This document shows positions 48,101 to 63,100 of a stretch of DNA of 64,000 nt, in pieces. How positions within the stretch are numbered: the first letter of the stretch is position 1; the number at the start of each line of letters is the position of its first letter. The position numbers and the translations under genes are program-made. This DNA is from Pterois miles (Eukaryota > Chordata > Actinopteri > Perciformes > Scorpaenidae). Location: the NCBI GenBank assembly GCA_947000775.1, contig CAMQGK010000466.1:372001-436000 (forward strand), given 5' to 3'. Under the pieces are notes generated by a model. That model had not been told where the DNA came from. It was given only the letters and a program-made list of their open reading frames with translations, and searched no databases.

Positions 48101-51100
48101 ATTATATCTGCTTAGCATCAGCATATTAGCATTGTCAATATGAGTATGTTAGGATGTTAGGATGGAGGCCGATTCTTTCCAGGCAGGAGTGTTCATGCTA
48201 TCCTTCCTGCCTCTGGTGTGATCATGTGATCTCCTTGACGGAAATTTTAGATAAGGTCAATTGAAAAAAAGGAACCTTGTAGTGTCTTTACTCTATATAA
48301 GTGCCGTGTCACTGCTTTAAAACAGTTATATAATCAGTGAGACGAACATAATCTCAGATTAATTGTGAGCTGTCTAAAGACAAGAATGTTATTTAGAGGA
48401 TATAGTTGGTTGACTTTGCATGTACTGTTCCACTTCATATATTGTAAATACAATATGACCTAAGAGTCATAAAGGAAGAATGTACTGTGAGGGAATGTAA
48501 ACTGTGGCCTTTTTGTGGACTGCACAGTTTGCACATATGCTTGTAAATACAGCAAGCCAAGCTAAAAATCTCAAGATGACATCTTTGTTTAAACTTGTTA
48601 AGTTTTGCCGAGAGGCCTTAGCAGTTTGGATGAATGTCTGGAATTTCTGTTCCATCTTTGTTGCGTCTCCAGAGTTTAGAGCTGAGATGTAAGGGCCTGA
48701 AGGGAGCTGGTGGACAACATACATCAAACCTGACAGCACAGAGCTGTCAAAACCAGCTAACAGTGTTTTGGTTTTTTCCATAAAAAAAAAAAACCCTTAA
48801 AGGGAATAAATTGTGTTTCACTAGTGTAATATATACTTGCTGAAAAGTTTCTGGATATTCACATATGATGTGAAATATATCAATACCAGTGAGCCAAGAA
48901 CCTGAAATGAACCAGAATAGCTCAAAAGGGAAAAGCAATAGTCTTTTCCCTAATGTGTGGTGTGGAAGAAATCTAGCTATCTATCTGTCTTCATAAATTA
49001 TTCACAGGGCATCTTGGATTTCTTGGATGATCAGAAAACAGAAAGCACTGACTGGAGAAAAAGACAAACATTGTCCATGAAATTTTAATTGTAAATCAAG
49101 ATTTAAAAAGAGGCTACAAGCTGCTGACAGAGTTCAGGTTGGGAGAGTGTCTGCGGGTGGTCCACAGTATAATATAAAGGGCCGTAAAGCCAGCTGGTTA
49201 GACCGGGGTTCACCCACTCCAGTTAGTATCATGTGTCCTAAAGACCCCTAAATCAGGAGGGAACGGTAACCTTTGACCTCCAGGGCTTTATGAGAAAACA
49301 GCTACCTAATAACCCTGCCATTGTTCATTTCCCTCATTGAGCAAAGTTCTGCAGTTTGTTCCTGGCTGACAGCGAGGTTGCACTGTAGTTGTCCAAAACT
49401 CTGAGCTGCTCACGCGTATGCAAATGCTGATCTCAGTAATTTCGTAATGGCCCGCTTCTCTAACTCTGTTAAAAAAAACAACATCCAGGCATGTTTCCCA
49501 GAAATATGAAACGTTTGCCCACAAGGTGGTTTCCTGAGATGGCGTCAGCCTGGGGGAATGTTCAAGGCTTCAGGGTTTCTGAACACTGAAGACTGTAATA
49601 CAGGAGGAGCCATGACCGAGTCAGACTGTTTCTACAGTGACCCCAGTCCTCCCACTGACCGAAGTGGTTAGAGCGGGTAAAAACCACTCTTTCATGGAGA
49701 GATTCCTCCTGGCCATAGTATGACACCGTGTTTTCCGTCAGTGCCTGGCAGGATGGGAAGGTGAGAAGATGTGACTGCAATCAGGGATCTGGTATTCTCT
49801 AGTTAAAACATATCTTTAAAAGCTTAAAAAAGCAAAACAATGTAGAAATCATTAATTATGGCATAAAAATAAATAAAGCTACTTAAAAACATTTAATTAA
49901 AAAAAAGACAAACGTGAAATGGCTAAACTGAATTTCACCTGACACAGAACATGAAATGAAACGGAAAACATGAGTAACCCAATGACGGCAGGTGTGAAGA
50001 CAAAAATACCAGCCAGAACAGGGGGTACGAACTACGAGGTGAGTATGAAATATGGCACTGAGATAGGTCTGGTCAGTGTTGCATTTGGCACAGAGAGAGG
50101 AAGCTGGCTGGCTGAACGTGTGAGACTAAAGAGGACGGATATCCACAGCTGGGACCAGTCCAGGCATCCCCTCCCCCCAATCCCAGACCACCAGACATAA
50201 ACTCAGCATAATCCTGTTTGGCTGAGGCCCAAATCTAATACACATTGGTCACTTTTTTAGCAGTCTGTAGAAAAACATTGGAAAACTACTACACAGCACA
50301 AAGAACAGGAACCTATAATGATATTCATCACAGAAGAAACTGCATATAGTGATCACAGTTACAGTGATCAACCGCTTATATGGATCAAATATTTCTTTGA
50401 GGTATTTTCATACATGACAATGTGAAAAAAATTACATTAGGCATGGACAGCTTACAGTTTTTTTATTTAGATATGCACTGAAAACACTGCCAAGCTGTGG
50501 CTTAGCAGCCAATTTGCACTGCTGGAATTACTGTATTTGTTAACAGCACAATACTGAGGCTACATCCTCATTATAACTTGAACTCTAGTAACTATATTTT
50601 ATATACAGTAGGTATACCGTACCATAGTGTATTTGAATTATACATAGGCCAGTAATTTAATTTGTACAGTAATTTGAAAACATTAGAAATAGCTGTACTC
50701 TATTTTGAAACAGTCATTAAAAAATCAGTAAATAGTGAAGCTGTCCATTTTAATATATTTTGTATATAAATGTCAATTAGATGGTAATCAGTAGGGCTGA
50801 CTTGAATGCTTCGAAGCTTCGACCATTGCCATGCTAAACTTCCAAATCAGTATTTGAATGCTTTATTGTTGTTTTTTTTTAAATATATATAAATATGTGA
50901 AAAATAAAGTAAAATCCTATAGTAGCCCATGAAATAAGGAATAATCCCACAACATTATTTATTATCCATAGTCAACATTAAATATTATTCGTTAATCCAC
51001 CAATGGATATTGTTGTTTGTTATGTGTAGAGGTGTGTGTGTGTGTGTATAGTAGTACAGAAGCAGCGCTGAAATGGGGGAGATGGAGACAGATGACAGTT

Positions 51101-54100
51101 GAATACCGTTGAATATTTCTCACCAGAGCGTCGAAGCCCAAAAAATGGTATTCAGGACAGCCCGAGTAATCAGTATGCGTAATAAAAAAAAAAAAGTAAT
51201 TGGTTCTAATAATCATCCACTTATAGTGATCAATTTGCCCTGGACAGATGTGATCACTACAAGAGGTTTCCACTGTAATATCAGTAATATCAAAGTACAG
51301 AATGACTGAAACACATGGAAGGATTTTTAGACAACAAACCCACCTACCAGCACCTCTAAAGTTCACAAGTTCACTGAAAAGCAAAGTGTAAAAACAACAC
51401 GTTGTAGCCAGGCTATTTGTTTCCTCCAAACTCAGACCATTTTGGTGAGCAGACAGGCCTAGATGTGTGGTGGAGGAACGTGTAATGAGTGCAGTCTTTC
51501 TATTCTGCAGGTCATACTGAGGTGAATTCTCAACTGGACATTTCTATAAGGTTGCCTCAGCTCACAGTCACCGTCTGACTGTGTGTACTGTAGTGATTCA
51601 TTCATTCAGTGGCCTTTTTCCAAAAGTAATCTTTTCCTGTTAAACATAAATAAATGGCCAGTATTTCATAAGTGAGATGTTTAGTTAGCTGGACTTGGCT
51701 ACAGCATGACTGGCCGTGTTGGACATACTGAATAAAACAAAAATCTTAGCTGTTTGTAAGTGGTAAGTTACTTAAAAGGGGATGTCTTATTTAGCTCTAT
51801 TCATTACTACTCTCTGAAGTGAGCTTTGACTACTTCTGAACTCTTTCCAAATGGAGAGTGGACTTGTTTTTCTGACTGGGTCCCCCTCATTATACAGACG
51901 TGTGAACATGAGACTGTGGTCTAGCCAGGGTCTGACTAATGCTTCCACTACTGTGCATTTCTTCCGCTTTATTCAGCCCTCCTGCCCTGCTGCACGTTTA
52001 TCTACACGTGCCTCCAGACACCCACCTTCCCACCAACTCCCCGCCCCACCTTACAAAACATGGCAAGTATGAATGATAATCACCCTACAGTTCAGATGAA
52101 AAGCAGGAGAACAGCGAGTCTCTTTCAAATGACTTTCACATCTGCCCCACCCCACTCTCTGCCTCACTGGCCTCAAGTTTGCCTGACTGACTTGACTAAA
52201 GAAGTATGTTTCTAGGTGTGTGGGTGTGTGTGTAACTGTGTTTGCATCTGGAATATCTATCAGTGAGTGTACTGCTCTCATGGCAATGAAAAAGAAACAA
52301 ATCATTACTATAGGTAGACTAGACGCACACACGTACACAGCTAATCTCCATCAGACCTTAAATTCATTGCAAAAATCTATAAATGACAGTATTTCATAAC
52401 TGAAATGTTTAGAGCTAGTTACCTAGACTACAGCATCACTGGCTGTGTTGTAAGTATTAAATGGAAAAAATGAGCAAGCCTAGCTGTATCTCCATTCCAG
52501 TTTTTATGCTAAGCTAACTGTCTCCAGGGTGTAGCTTGGCGTGAATGTTATCAATTTGCTCATCGTTCAGAAAGAAAGTGAAACAACTTTCCTTTAAGTT
52601 TAAATGGTTTGTACTGAAATGTTGAAATATCACTGTACACCAAATTGTGGACTGGGGCTTTTTAACTTAAACAACCTACAACTTTATAACTTGACCCGAC
52701 AAATGGTTTGTTTCACAGAACCACCTGGAAAGCCGTCATTGGAAACTGTTTGAAAAAAAAAATACTTGGCAGGTGATTGGATCACCCATCTTGCCAACAC
52801 TTGCCGAGGGCCAGCGGGGAGAGGAGCAAAACATCTTTTCAATCAAGAAAAGCCTTCAGTGCTGTTTTCTCCAGTTCTGATATAACTGATGCTATTGCAC
52901 CATCTATGCTAACCTCTTCAGGAGACGCCACTGTTGTTTAGAACAAACAGTTGCCTCTCGATGTCAGCTCACACACATAAAACATGCCCCTAGCTGCCAG
53001 TAGGTCCTCACAGGATGCTGATTGGTCCGTTGCCTGGCTGGCCAGACACCAAGGCATTACTTGAAGCCTGACAAGAATCTAGCTATCATGCAAGGTATTT
53101 CATTTTATGCCACTCCAATAAAAATAAAATGTTTACTGCATTACAGAAACATTTCTCTTTGAGACATTGTTTTTAAGTGACTCAGGGAACCTTTATGTTC
53201 CATCTGAATAGCTTAAATTGTGTAATGAATCTTTAGCACACACAAATAATTCACATTTACAGAGTCTGAATGGTGTGGTAAATCCTTAAGTGCATGGAGG
53301 TATGAAAAACAAAAGTCTGGACTGAGTCTGGGAGAGAGCTAAGGCCACAGTGTGATCCAGCTGTTGAACATGTGGTGGATCTGTCTGCTACTCTATCCAC
53401 AGGAGTGAAACCCGGTTTCAGCACACACATCAACCTTTTCTCCCCTCGATCACTCTCCTCCTCATAAGCCCCATGCATACATCATGTTGGAGGCAAATCC
53501 GACTTTGGCTCGGGTTTCCTTTTGTTGTATGGCAGCGAATATGAGGAACTGGAATTCTTGTAAGCGGATACCGTCGCGCCTGATGGAGAAGAGCAACCTT
53601 TGCCCTGTTTAGATGTGCAACGATTCAAGAGGCTTTTAACCACTGCTTTCTGTTATTACAACCGGCTCTGACGTCTTTGTGTTGATTCCTGATGAAAGTG
53701 TTTGGTTGGAGTGAACACACTATGTGGTGTGGTGGGTGACTGCAGCTGCTTTTGGTGCTCTTTTTTTTTTTAACTCAACCCTTCTGGAAGAAGATCCATT
53801 CTTCACAAGATGACGTCATCTAGACTTGTATTCTGTTTACAATCATGTGTGAGGTTCTGCAAGCACTGGTGTGTGATTTATCGATATCAAAACAGATTTT
53901 CTTTACCTGAATTGGTCTGTGAATGATCAAAAAGGCCTGAATAAGAGTGATACAAGCTTATCTAAACAACAGTTTCCCTGGGAATGTCTCTTCTGCAGGG
54001 TACAGTGTATTATGCAATACTAGCAATGGTAAGAACATCCTGGAATAACTCAGATGAAACTTAACCATGAACATATGATTATCCTTAAATGACACATCAC

Positions 54101-57100
54101 CCTCTCTCATAAACATCTAACATACAGACTGAAATTTCAGGTATCCTGTCATGAAGGAAAGGTATTTAGTGATGATCCTGAGGACACTGGTGACACATGC
54201 AGTGTGCCATTCACACGTGAACAATAACTGAATATGGCAGAGTTGGTGGAAAAGTCCCTACAAACAGATGATAAACAAAGTTTCCTGCCATCTAAATGTT
54301 TGGTTCTGCTGACAAATGCAATCCTCCCCTACTGACTGAAAGAGCAAACAAACACATACTAATAAATAAAGCAACAGTGCCTGGTTAGACAGATAAATGG
54401 TCCAGGGCATTAGATGTTGCATGTTAAAACAATTAACATTATTCATGACAATGATTCAGTCAGCAAGGAATAAATGTTCTGTTGTCTTATGAGTGTTGCA
54501 TAACTAGTTGACAAAGGTTGTAACGGTAAGAGACACAGCTTTTGTCTTCAGAAGACAGATCAGTAGCAGAGTGCAATAAACACTAGATTACTACTAGTAC
54601 TGGTACTATAGTACTACTAAAACTATTACTTTAATCAAGCAACAGTCAGGAATGTCAGACATTAAATGACGACTCTGACAAGAGCTTTGGCTGACTGAGA
54701 AAGACACTCCGAGATTAGTTTTCAGCAAATCGACATCACACGGCGTGTATTGCTTGAGACGTTCAATATTAATAAACAAGCACACAGTGCTCTGTGCAGC
54801 AGCAGGGATTCAGGGCTGTGCAGACTGAACCCAGCATGTCATCTGCAGCCTCCTGGATCCTGGAAATATCCCACTAATGCTGGATGATGATATAACTGAC
54901 TGTTCCTTCATATCTGCAGTGGGCAGACCGTGGCTCATTGACTGCAGTTATACTACCAGTTTAGCCTGCATTACATGGACACTGGTTGAAACCTTACAAC
55001 CAGACTCACTTCTCTGGAGTCAACACAAACAGATAGCCAACTGGAAGCAGAATCAAACCAGAATGTATTTTCGTTCCTTAATGTGTAACCGTGAGTAAGC
55101 TGCATCTGAGTTGAGTAAGACGGCATTTTTCCCGGTGTCAGACTTGAAACTGACACTAACACTAGTAATGTTACTGCCAGAAAAATACCTCCTCTAATTA
55201 AATCTGTGCTATACCTTATAACAGCAGTGGTTATGTCAAAGCTAGCGCCTAAAATGCCGATTCTGAAACTATCTCCGCTGTGTATTTCACCAATATTTCT
55301 GACCATGAGTAACCAAGACTTGGGTGTGTCAGACCAAGCATCCGGCCCATTCTGAACAGGCATGTTTTGAATGGGCCCACTAGTTTTGTGAGTGCAAAGC
55401 CTTAATATTATTTCTGCTTATAAGGTAGCATTTCTTCAACTGCAACTCGTGCCACTGGAAGCTGCTGTTTTCATTAATGACAGACTGATGTTTTCAGTAG
55501 ACTATTATTTGTGGTCAAAGCTGAACTTGCCAGAGTGCGGTTACTGTCTTATCTTCACATATTCCCATAAACTGTAACATATTCTCATGATGTATCTCTC
55601 ACAAAAACAACATAATTGCTGTTTGAAGCAACTTGGTGCCCTGTAGATTTACCGTGCCATGCAGTACTGAAAAACTACACCACAGACTAAAAGAAAATGC
55701 TGGTAAACTCAAAGTCAGAATCTTTACTTAAAGCTTCAGTATGCAGAACATTTTTGGCATCACTGGGCAAAAATTACATAACAACCTTTCAGCGTATAGT
55801 GCTGCAAGTCTGAGAGATAACTAGACTTCCGCACCTCCTCATGGCTCTGTTCAGCCTTTACAAATCCAGTCCTTTGGCCAAGAACAGGTCATTTCAGAGA
55901 GAGCGCTCGTATTGAGGGATGTTTCTGAAAACACTGAAGTGAGCAATAGGCATTACAGTAACAGAATATTGATTCATATGTGATCAGTGTTGCCTAGTTT
56001 GACCATTTGGTCAGATTCATTAGTGACTGACAGCTGCTCAGAGACGGCAAACTCGAGGTCTGCTCTGATTGGTTGTTTTCCTCCGGTCTGTGAAATCTTG
56101 CAGATGCCATTAGGAGCACCAGACGACACAGAGGAACATGATTTTTTTCAGATTATAGCCTCATGCACTACTGTCAGGATATAGTGACCGTTTAATAAAA
56201 ATAACTTTTTCAATCATATTTGCTCCATTTAGACCCACTGCTGCTTTAAATCAACACAAATGGACACATCACTGACACTAGCACTAGAAGTTAAGAGAGT
56301 GCAAACGATGCTCTGGTAAGCCACACTCTTCATATTTCAATCATATAAAAATTTATTGTCTTGAAAGTTGGAAAGCATTCATGTAGAAGCAAAAATACAA
56401 ATTGCTCCACCCTTTAAGCACTGACCTCTACTTGGACTGTAGTGCATGCTCAGTTAGGGTGTTAACTTTTCAGATTGAGCACAAAATGTCAATTCATGCT
56501 GTGAATAAGCAGATTGAGGGAACTGTGATGCCCATTGCTGACGCCACCTGAAGCCTGGTTAAAGAGGTGTAGCTACACCTTTTTCCCATTCCACTCTCCT
56601 GCGACTTGAAAGGCTACAGCCAGACCAGGGAAATATTTACAGGGTGGGGGACTGAGCAGCAGCAACGCCCCGGAGACCCTAAATACACAAGACATAGGGA
56701 ACAAGAGGGTGCTGCTTACATGAATGACCTGTAAAACTGAGAACACTGTGAATAGGGTTCAGTGGTCTATAATTAAAGATGTGAATTTCTCTGGTCTTCT
56801 ATTTCTTTATTTACATGACTCAACTGGACATGAGAATGATACACAGGAATTTCAGATGCTATCCTCGAGCGTGTTGCCTTTACTGAACCCAGTAAAAAAA
56901 AAAATCACAGTCCCTGTTCTGGCTGTTGCACAGAGTCTAGTAACACGGCCAAATCACCCACCCGACTTCTAGTATGAACAAACAAAACACTCTGGTATGA
57001 ATGCAGGCATAAAGTGTTAAAGCACTGACTGTCTTCTGAGCTGCCTAAGAAATGCTGCTTCATCTCTGTAAGTCTAGTTTTATTAGGGAAACCCTCTATG

Positions 57101-60100
57101 GCAATGTCTTTTTAATAACTTGTTCTCAGACAAGCTGAGATAATTCCTCTATCTTCTCTCCCTCCCTTTCTCCTGTCACGTCCACAAACCCACACTGACT
57201 TTCCATCCGGTGCAAAGGCGTTCTCTGCAGCCAGACAGGATGGTCTTCCCCCTCTCTGAGTCATCACCAAAATCTCCCAGGCTGCAAAGTGGGGGTCTGG
57301 TGTGGGCACATATAGACTAATAGGAGCCTGGCAAAGTCATTAGAGTGGACAGCTCGACATTATATGGTGACTTGTGGATTACTTCACTGACTGCATGTCA
57401 TTGCAGATATGAAACAGAAGAACTGCCGTCTCATTTTGCCCAGACATTCTGATGTAGTAGCCATTAGGCCATTATTTTGATTACGAGCTGTATCCATTTA
57501 ATCATAGACAGCAAAATACTGGAATCTGTTGCAACAGCTGTTTGTAACTGCTTACTGATTTATCCTTGTTAAAATATGCTTACAAAGTGGAAATTTTACA
57601 TCACTAAATTAACATACAGATACATAGAGATGATTGTTGAAATTTTTAAATTACATTTCACAAAAAAAACACAATATACCTCAAATTAGGAAATATTTGG
57701 CCTGTACTGTTACCAAATTACGAATTAACATTGGTTAGGTTAGCGCGTTTCCCCTGTCTAATACTATAAACTCTGACACACATATTTCTTCATGTATGCA
57801 TGATATACATACACTGTAAAAATAAAACAAGTGATACCTATTTCCAAAGGATTAGACGTTAAGTTTAATAATCATTTGGCTTCCTGAAACTGAAAGTTTT
57901 GGCAGTTAAATTACAGCTACTGATAGTACAGCAACTTCCTGTTTTCATTATTGATTACTCTTGATTAAACTGTGCTACAGATGCTTCCAAGCATACTAGA
58001 GTCTTTACTACCGAAGACTTATTTCTAATTTCTTCGGTTTTAATGGTGCAAACCGATTAAGGCCCTGATCACACAGAGCAGGCAGTGCAGTGCGTCTCAT
58101 GTTTTCCACCTGCAAAACGCAACATTCACCGCGCTGCCTTTTTGTTGACAGATCAGACAGAGTATTTTTTGCAGTTTCTTGCATATTTTTTTTTACTGTT
58201 GCTAGGCAACAACCAAATGAGTGCTAATGGTAGTTTAGCACTTACCAAACTATGAAGTATACACCACCTAGTAGTTAATAGTACAGTTTAAATGAATGAA
58301 AACAACTTGCCAAAATCTCAAGTACTAATTTGCCTCCTGCGGTTTTGTGTTCAAATCATGATTACTATGGTTGGTTAAGTCATACAGCTCCGGATATCCG
58401 GCAAAAGTCATCACAATGACAAAAAATGCAAATGCGTTTCTGCTCTGAGTTGAATGTTGTTCAGCTCTAGGCGTTCAAGGAGCTCCTGCAATAATGTGAG
58501 CCGCATAGAGATGAAAAACATGATGCACTCAGCAACCCAAAAGCTGCACAAAAATGCCTTATTCTCTTTGAAGACAATTGCAAAAAGCTAACCCAGGCTG
58601 CTAAAATGCACTCTGTCTGATTGGGGCTTAGTATACCACTACTTAACTCTTATGAAGGTCTTCATCCACATAGTGATAGATTTACAAATAGCTGCTGTAA
58701 CAAACACCAAGTTTTGGTTGGTATTTTAATAAGTATATTGTTTAGGACATGTATCATAACTTTACAATGGTAACCCACAGATATCTAAAGACTATGACTT
58801 AATGCAGCAATATTATTGTTCCTCTTAATGTCTACAGACAGACAGACTTTACAATCAGCCCACTGATCTGTCTGACTCAGTCTGGAAAGTTGGAAAGATT
58901 TGAAGAAAATACTTTGAGCTGCTTGGAGCAATGTACCATGATAAGGTTTTTCTTTCATCCTAAGCCTATCCTCTGTTCCCTTTTTTATTGTGCTGAACAT
59001 CTGTTCAGGTTACATGTGAGTACTTGAACCATGAGAGGATGCTACTTCAGTGTTATTAACTATGTGATGAAGCGATCCCACCCTGGTGTATACATTTGTG
59101 TGAGTTCATGTGGACTTATCTATTTACTGAAAGTACCTCGTCGCTGCTGGCCTGGTTGCGGATGAATTTGAAACCTGGAATGCGCTTCTGGGAGCAAACC
59201 ACTCCGACATCTTCTGAATGTTTGCAGTCCGACACTCCGAAGCCATTGGAGTGACACTGAGCCAGGCTCTTCTCTCCGCCATTGCAGTGCACATTGTCTA
59301 GCCAGATATGGCCTGGAATGAAGAGAGAGGCAGAGTTAAGGGATATATGTTGTGTGTGCTGTTTTCTTGGACTGCAGGACTTCTGTTTTTGTTATTATGT
59401 ATGACCTGGTTTAAAGTTACACATGCTGATATTCTGTGGGTTTGGGCATAATATAATCCAATGGGTGGTTGGTCTTTGCTATCACAAATCAAACTCTTTA
59501 CACTGGCAGAGCTGCTGCCACACTGTTCCCACTGAGGTACATGGGGCCATGAGCTTCAATTACCAGTAACTATCCCTAATAAAGGAAATTAATTAATGAA
59601 AAAATATAAATGGGTGGTTAAAACACCATACAAATCAAGTTCATTTTAATCATATAGACCAATAGCGTATAGCAGACAACACCCTCGGTCCTTTACAGTG
59701 TGATCCTCACATTGGATGAGAAAAAACTTGACCAAAAAAAAAAAAAGCTTTTAACAAGGAAAAAAAATGGAAGAAACCTCAGAAAGAGCAACTGAGGAGG
59801 CATATTGATGTCATCTTACTAAAGGAAACACACAGTGTTCTTTCTGACAGACAAGATTGTAGCCCAGAGATGCCAAATTTCATGTAGTAAACAACAATCA
59901 ACAGTGTCAAAGCTGCACTGAGATCCAGTAGTAAAAGCACAGAGATGGAATCTGAATCCATTTCTTTGGGAAGCACAGGAGTGTCAGGCTCTGAAAGCAG
60001 ATTGAAAGGGTTCAACAACATTACTCTTTAATATATGGTCTGAAAGTTGTTGGGACACCTTTCTAGTACTTTTAAAAAGAATGGAAGATTAGAGACTGGT

Positions 60101-63100
60101 CAATAATTACTTAGAGGTATAACCACGGCAGATAGTGGGGACAATACCAGTCGTACGAGACAAGTTGACAAGATTCAGCATTGTAGGTCCCAGCAATGGC
60201 CTGAGACCTTTAAAAAGTTTAACTGGTAAGGGGTTGAGGAGGCAGGTGGTGGGATTAGAAACTGAAACCAGCATAGACATTTTATCATGAGAGACAGTCT
60301 CAAATTTTGTATGGACAGAGACTAACTGGGATTCAACATATGAATAACGCCCTGCAGAATTTGCAGACGTAGCGGGGGACAACGAACTAACTTTATATCT
60401 AATCTCATCTATTTTTCTACAAAAGAAACCTAAAAAACGTGATGAAAAGGATGAGCTGCTAACAGTCTGCTGTTTTTCGATAAGTTAAGATTTGCTATAT
60501 TGTCAAAGAGTAATCTATAATTATGTGTGTGTACCGTGGCAGCTTAAGCCAAGCATCACACCCTTCTGACATCTATTTCAGCATTTCCACTTAAGTCTAG
60601 CCACACAGACTGTAAACCTGCTCACATGGAGATGTGTTTGGTCTCAAACATAACCTGACGCATTCTTTCATCAAAAACCTGCCCAGTAAATGTTGTCACG
60701 GCTGAGGCAGGTCATCTGCTGTCCAGCTGGCTGATCTGAGTCAGCCGTGAGGGAAACCACACAACTGTGGCCACGGAAACCACCGATGTACTGCTCATCA
60801 TCTCAGAAGTCTCAACATGTTGCCAAGGAACATCCTGATCATACCAAGAAAGTGACTGCATGTTATACGGTCACGTAGCAGCCTCCTGGCAGAGAGATGA
60901 TTACGTCTGGAACATTTTCATAATAAGAACCAAGTCCTCTGGTGCTGAAATTCAGCAGAGTTTCCAAGTGAGAACCAGCTTGGTCTCAGTAAACAAATGT
61001 TCAGCTTTGCCAGTTGTGATAAATCTGGACTGCTGTGTTAAAACTATCATTCGCAGGCCTTATGGGAATGTAATTTCACAAGCCTGTGAAAAGAACAGGG
61101 AGCACAGGGGAGCTATGAATTTTCTGATTGGGCTTTTATTTGCACTTTAAGCCAGCTATATAACTCCAGCCAGCCTTCACTCAAAATCACACCAAGCTGG
61201 ACAGAGCACAGTGTTCCTAAGGTCTAAATAAAATGGATTTTGTGGAGTTGCTCTTGACCCTGTTTTGAGCTGTAGCCTTTGTCTTTTCTGACATACTTTC
61301 ATAATTGCAAATAGCAATTATAGCAGCTTTGTAAAAGGCAGCTGAGGATCTAATTAACATTCCTGCAGGAAAAAAAAACACTGTGCATCCAAAAGGGATG
61401 ACCTTGTATTTATTATGTAGTTGTTTCTTTAATTAAAAGCATTTAGTGGTTTCTCTCCCTGTGTATAAGTCATCATGATGGGAAATGTAAAATGCTCTTG
61501 ATCACTTTTATAGCTTTTATTGGTCTCCACCAACAACAAAACACAGACAAAAGGAGTTTCCATTCACTCACAAGCACACAGCTTGTCTGGACCTTAAATA
61601 CTCTCCTTTCAAAATGACTCTATTACAGACTAAACATCTACTTGCCAAGAAAAGAGGATCCCCCTACCTAAAACATGTTTGTTAATCCTTGACTGATAAA
61701 TGTCAAAATGCTTGTTCTGCACATATTTTATGTTGAACATAAACCTCATGTCCCTTTTCTTATTAAAAAAATACTAACTTTACAACATTCAAAGTAGGGC
61801 TGTCCTCTCTTAGTTGATTAGTCGACTAATTGGTCATTTTGGTCTTAAGATAATTTTTTTTATGCTGAATTATTTCTTATTTCCAAGAAACTTATGAGCA
61901 CAACTCTGCTTAACACAAGTCATACTTTTGTTTGATTATTTGTGTAGAAAGTGAGTTTTACAGACCTGTTGATTAAATCAATTAATCAGTTATTGTGTTA
62001 GTCGACAAAAAATTTCTTTGGTGGAGGACAGCCCTGATTCAAAGTGACACAACCGTCTTTCAGCATAGCCTTACCCATACATCTTTATATACCTGAGTAT
62101 TGCTAAAATGCAGTGCAAGCAGTTGTCTGTCCACACAGCCAATGCAGGCATATACATCAAACTTCTTGTAAATTTCTTCTTGTAAAATATCATGTGCATG
62201 CAACATTACATACATGGTGGGTATCACTTCATATATGTTATTCTTAAAATGACTATAATGACTATGGTGCTTTGGGAAGCCAGCAACAAAGTTAATTACT
62301 TCACTTTTGAAGTGGCTGGTTGGATGTGGCCCAACCCAGTGGGAAAATGTGCATTTAACAAGTGACACTGAGTTAATTAACAGCTACCAACTGACATTTA
62401 CCACCAGCAGCACAGCACACTTACAGAATTGGGAATCTCATCACTGTTTTACAGCGATGGAGGAATTCATGCACCATAAAGAGAAGATGAGATTATGTCT
62501 GGTTTACACTCCCAGTGTTTCCAGTCCCCCCCACCACCATGCTCAGAGGAGATTGGCGTGTCTCAGGTCCCCTCTAATGGGGAAACCAGCGCCTGAGGGT
62601 ATTAGCAGTCAGACAGGAGGAGCGTGCACCTCATTCAAAGATTTCCATGGAACATATTAAACTGTATGAAGAGATATACTGCTTTTGCATGTGTGCTGTT
62701 GGCCCTCGTTTCAGTTCAGACAGCTGGATAGCAGGATTTTGGTTTTGATTACATAATACAATGTTCAGATCAAATCTTGGAAACCAACAGATACTTCTAA
62801 CATGTTAGTTTCTTACCTTCTCCTTTTCCGTACTTGGCTGAGGGTGACCAGGCTTCGGCATCCATGAAGCCGAGCTCTCTGCACACCACCTGGGCAGCGG
62901 ACATGGAGAAGTCATCATCGCACACCGTCCCCCACTCTCCATTGTAGAAAACTTCCACCCGTCCTTCGTAGTGTTTCCTCTTCTCCCCGGCTAGACGTAG
63001 CTGGATTACTGGGTGGCTGGAGTCTGACTGGCCGCTGCACAGCCCCAACATGCACAGCAAGGTGGACAAGAGACAGTGGATGGCAGCTTGGCGCAGCATG

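Larger units (their letters stand above)
47412..59136 (-). other. loxl2: loxl2 intron 2 (11.7 kb)
   Basis: The largest intron. It contains the repeats at 47477, 50793, 55728 and 58059. Remaining stretches (48020-50780, 51175-55720, 56250-58055) show no exon, RNA gene or element I can name. Large introns in this 5' position often carry enhancers, but none can be read from sequence alone. Confidence 0.6.

Noticed and set aside
48030..48140. Possible regulatory palindrome TTAGCATGCTAACAT
   Set aside because: This motif is a common component of dispersed fish repeats and is followed by TTAGCAT-type decay, so it is not evidence of regulation.
49970..50200. 76-codon plus-strand ORF in loxl2 intron 2
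   Set aside because: Starts with ATG and is uninterrupted but has no recognised family, promoter or splice context; length is within chance for this composition.
51032..51050. Short (GT)n tract
   Set aside because: Too short to list separately; lies within the MITE at 50793-51166.
54971..55363. 130-codon minus-strand ORF in loxl2 intron 2
   Set aside because: No recognised domain; its right end shares GGGCCCATTCAAAACATG with another non-coding place (about 18788), suggesting repeat-derived sequence.
62060..62660. ORFs of 102 and 117 codons on opposite strands in loxl2 intron 1
   Set aside because: A weak resemblance to Harbinger-type transposase (GFPKH, CIGCVDRQ) was considered, but conserved catalytic context is missing and both strands are open by chance.
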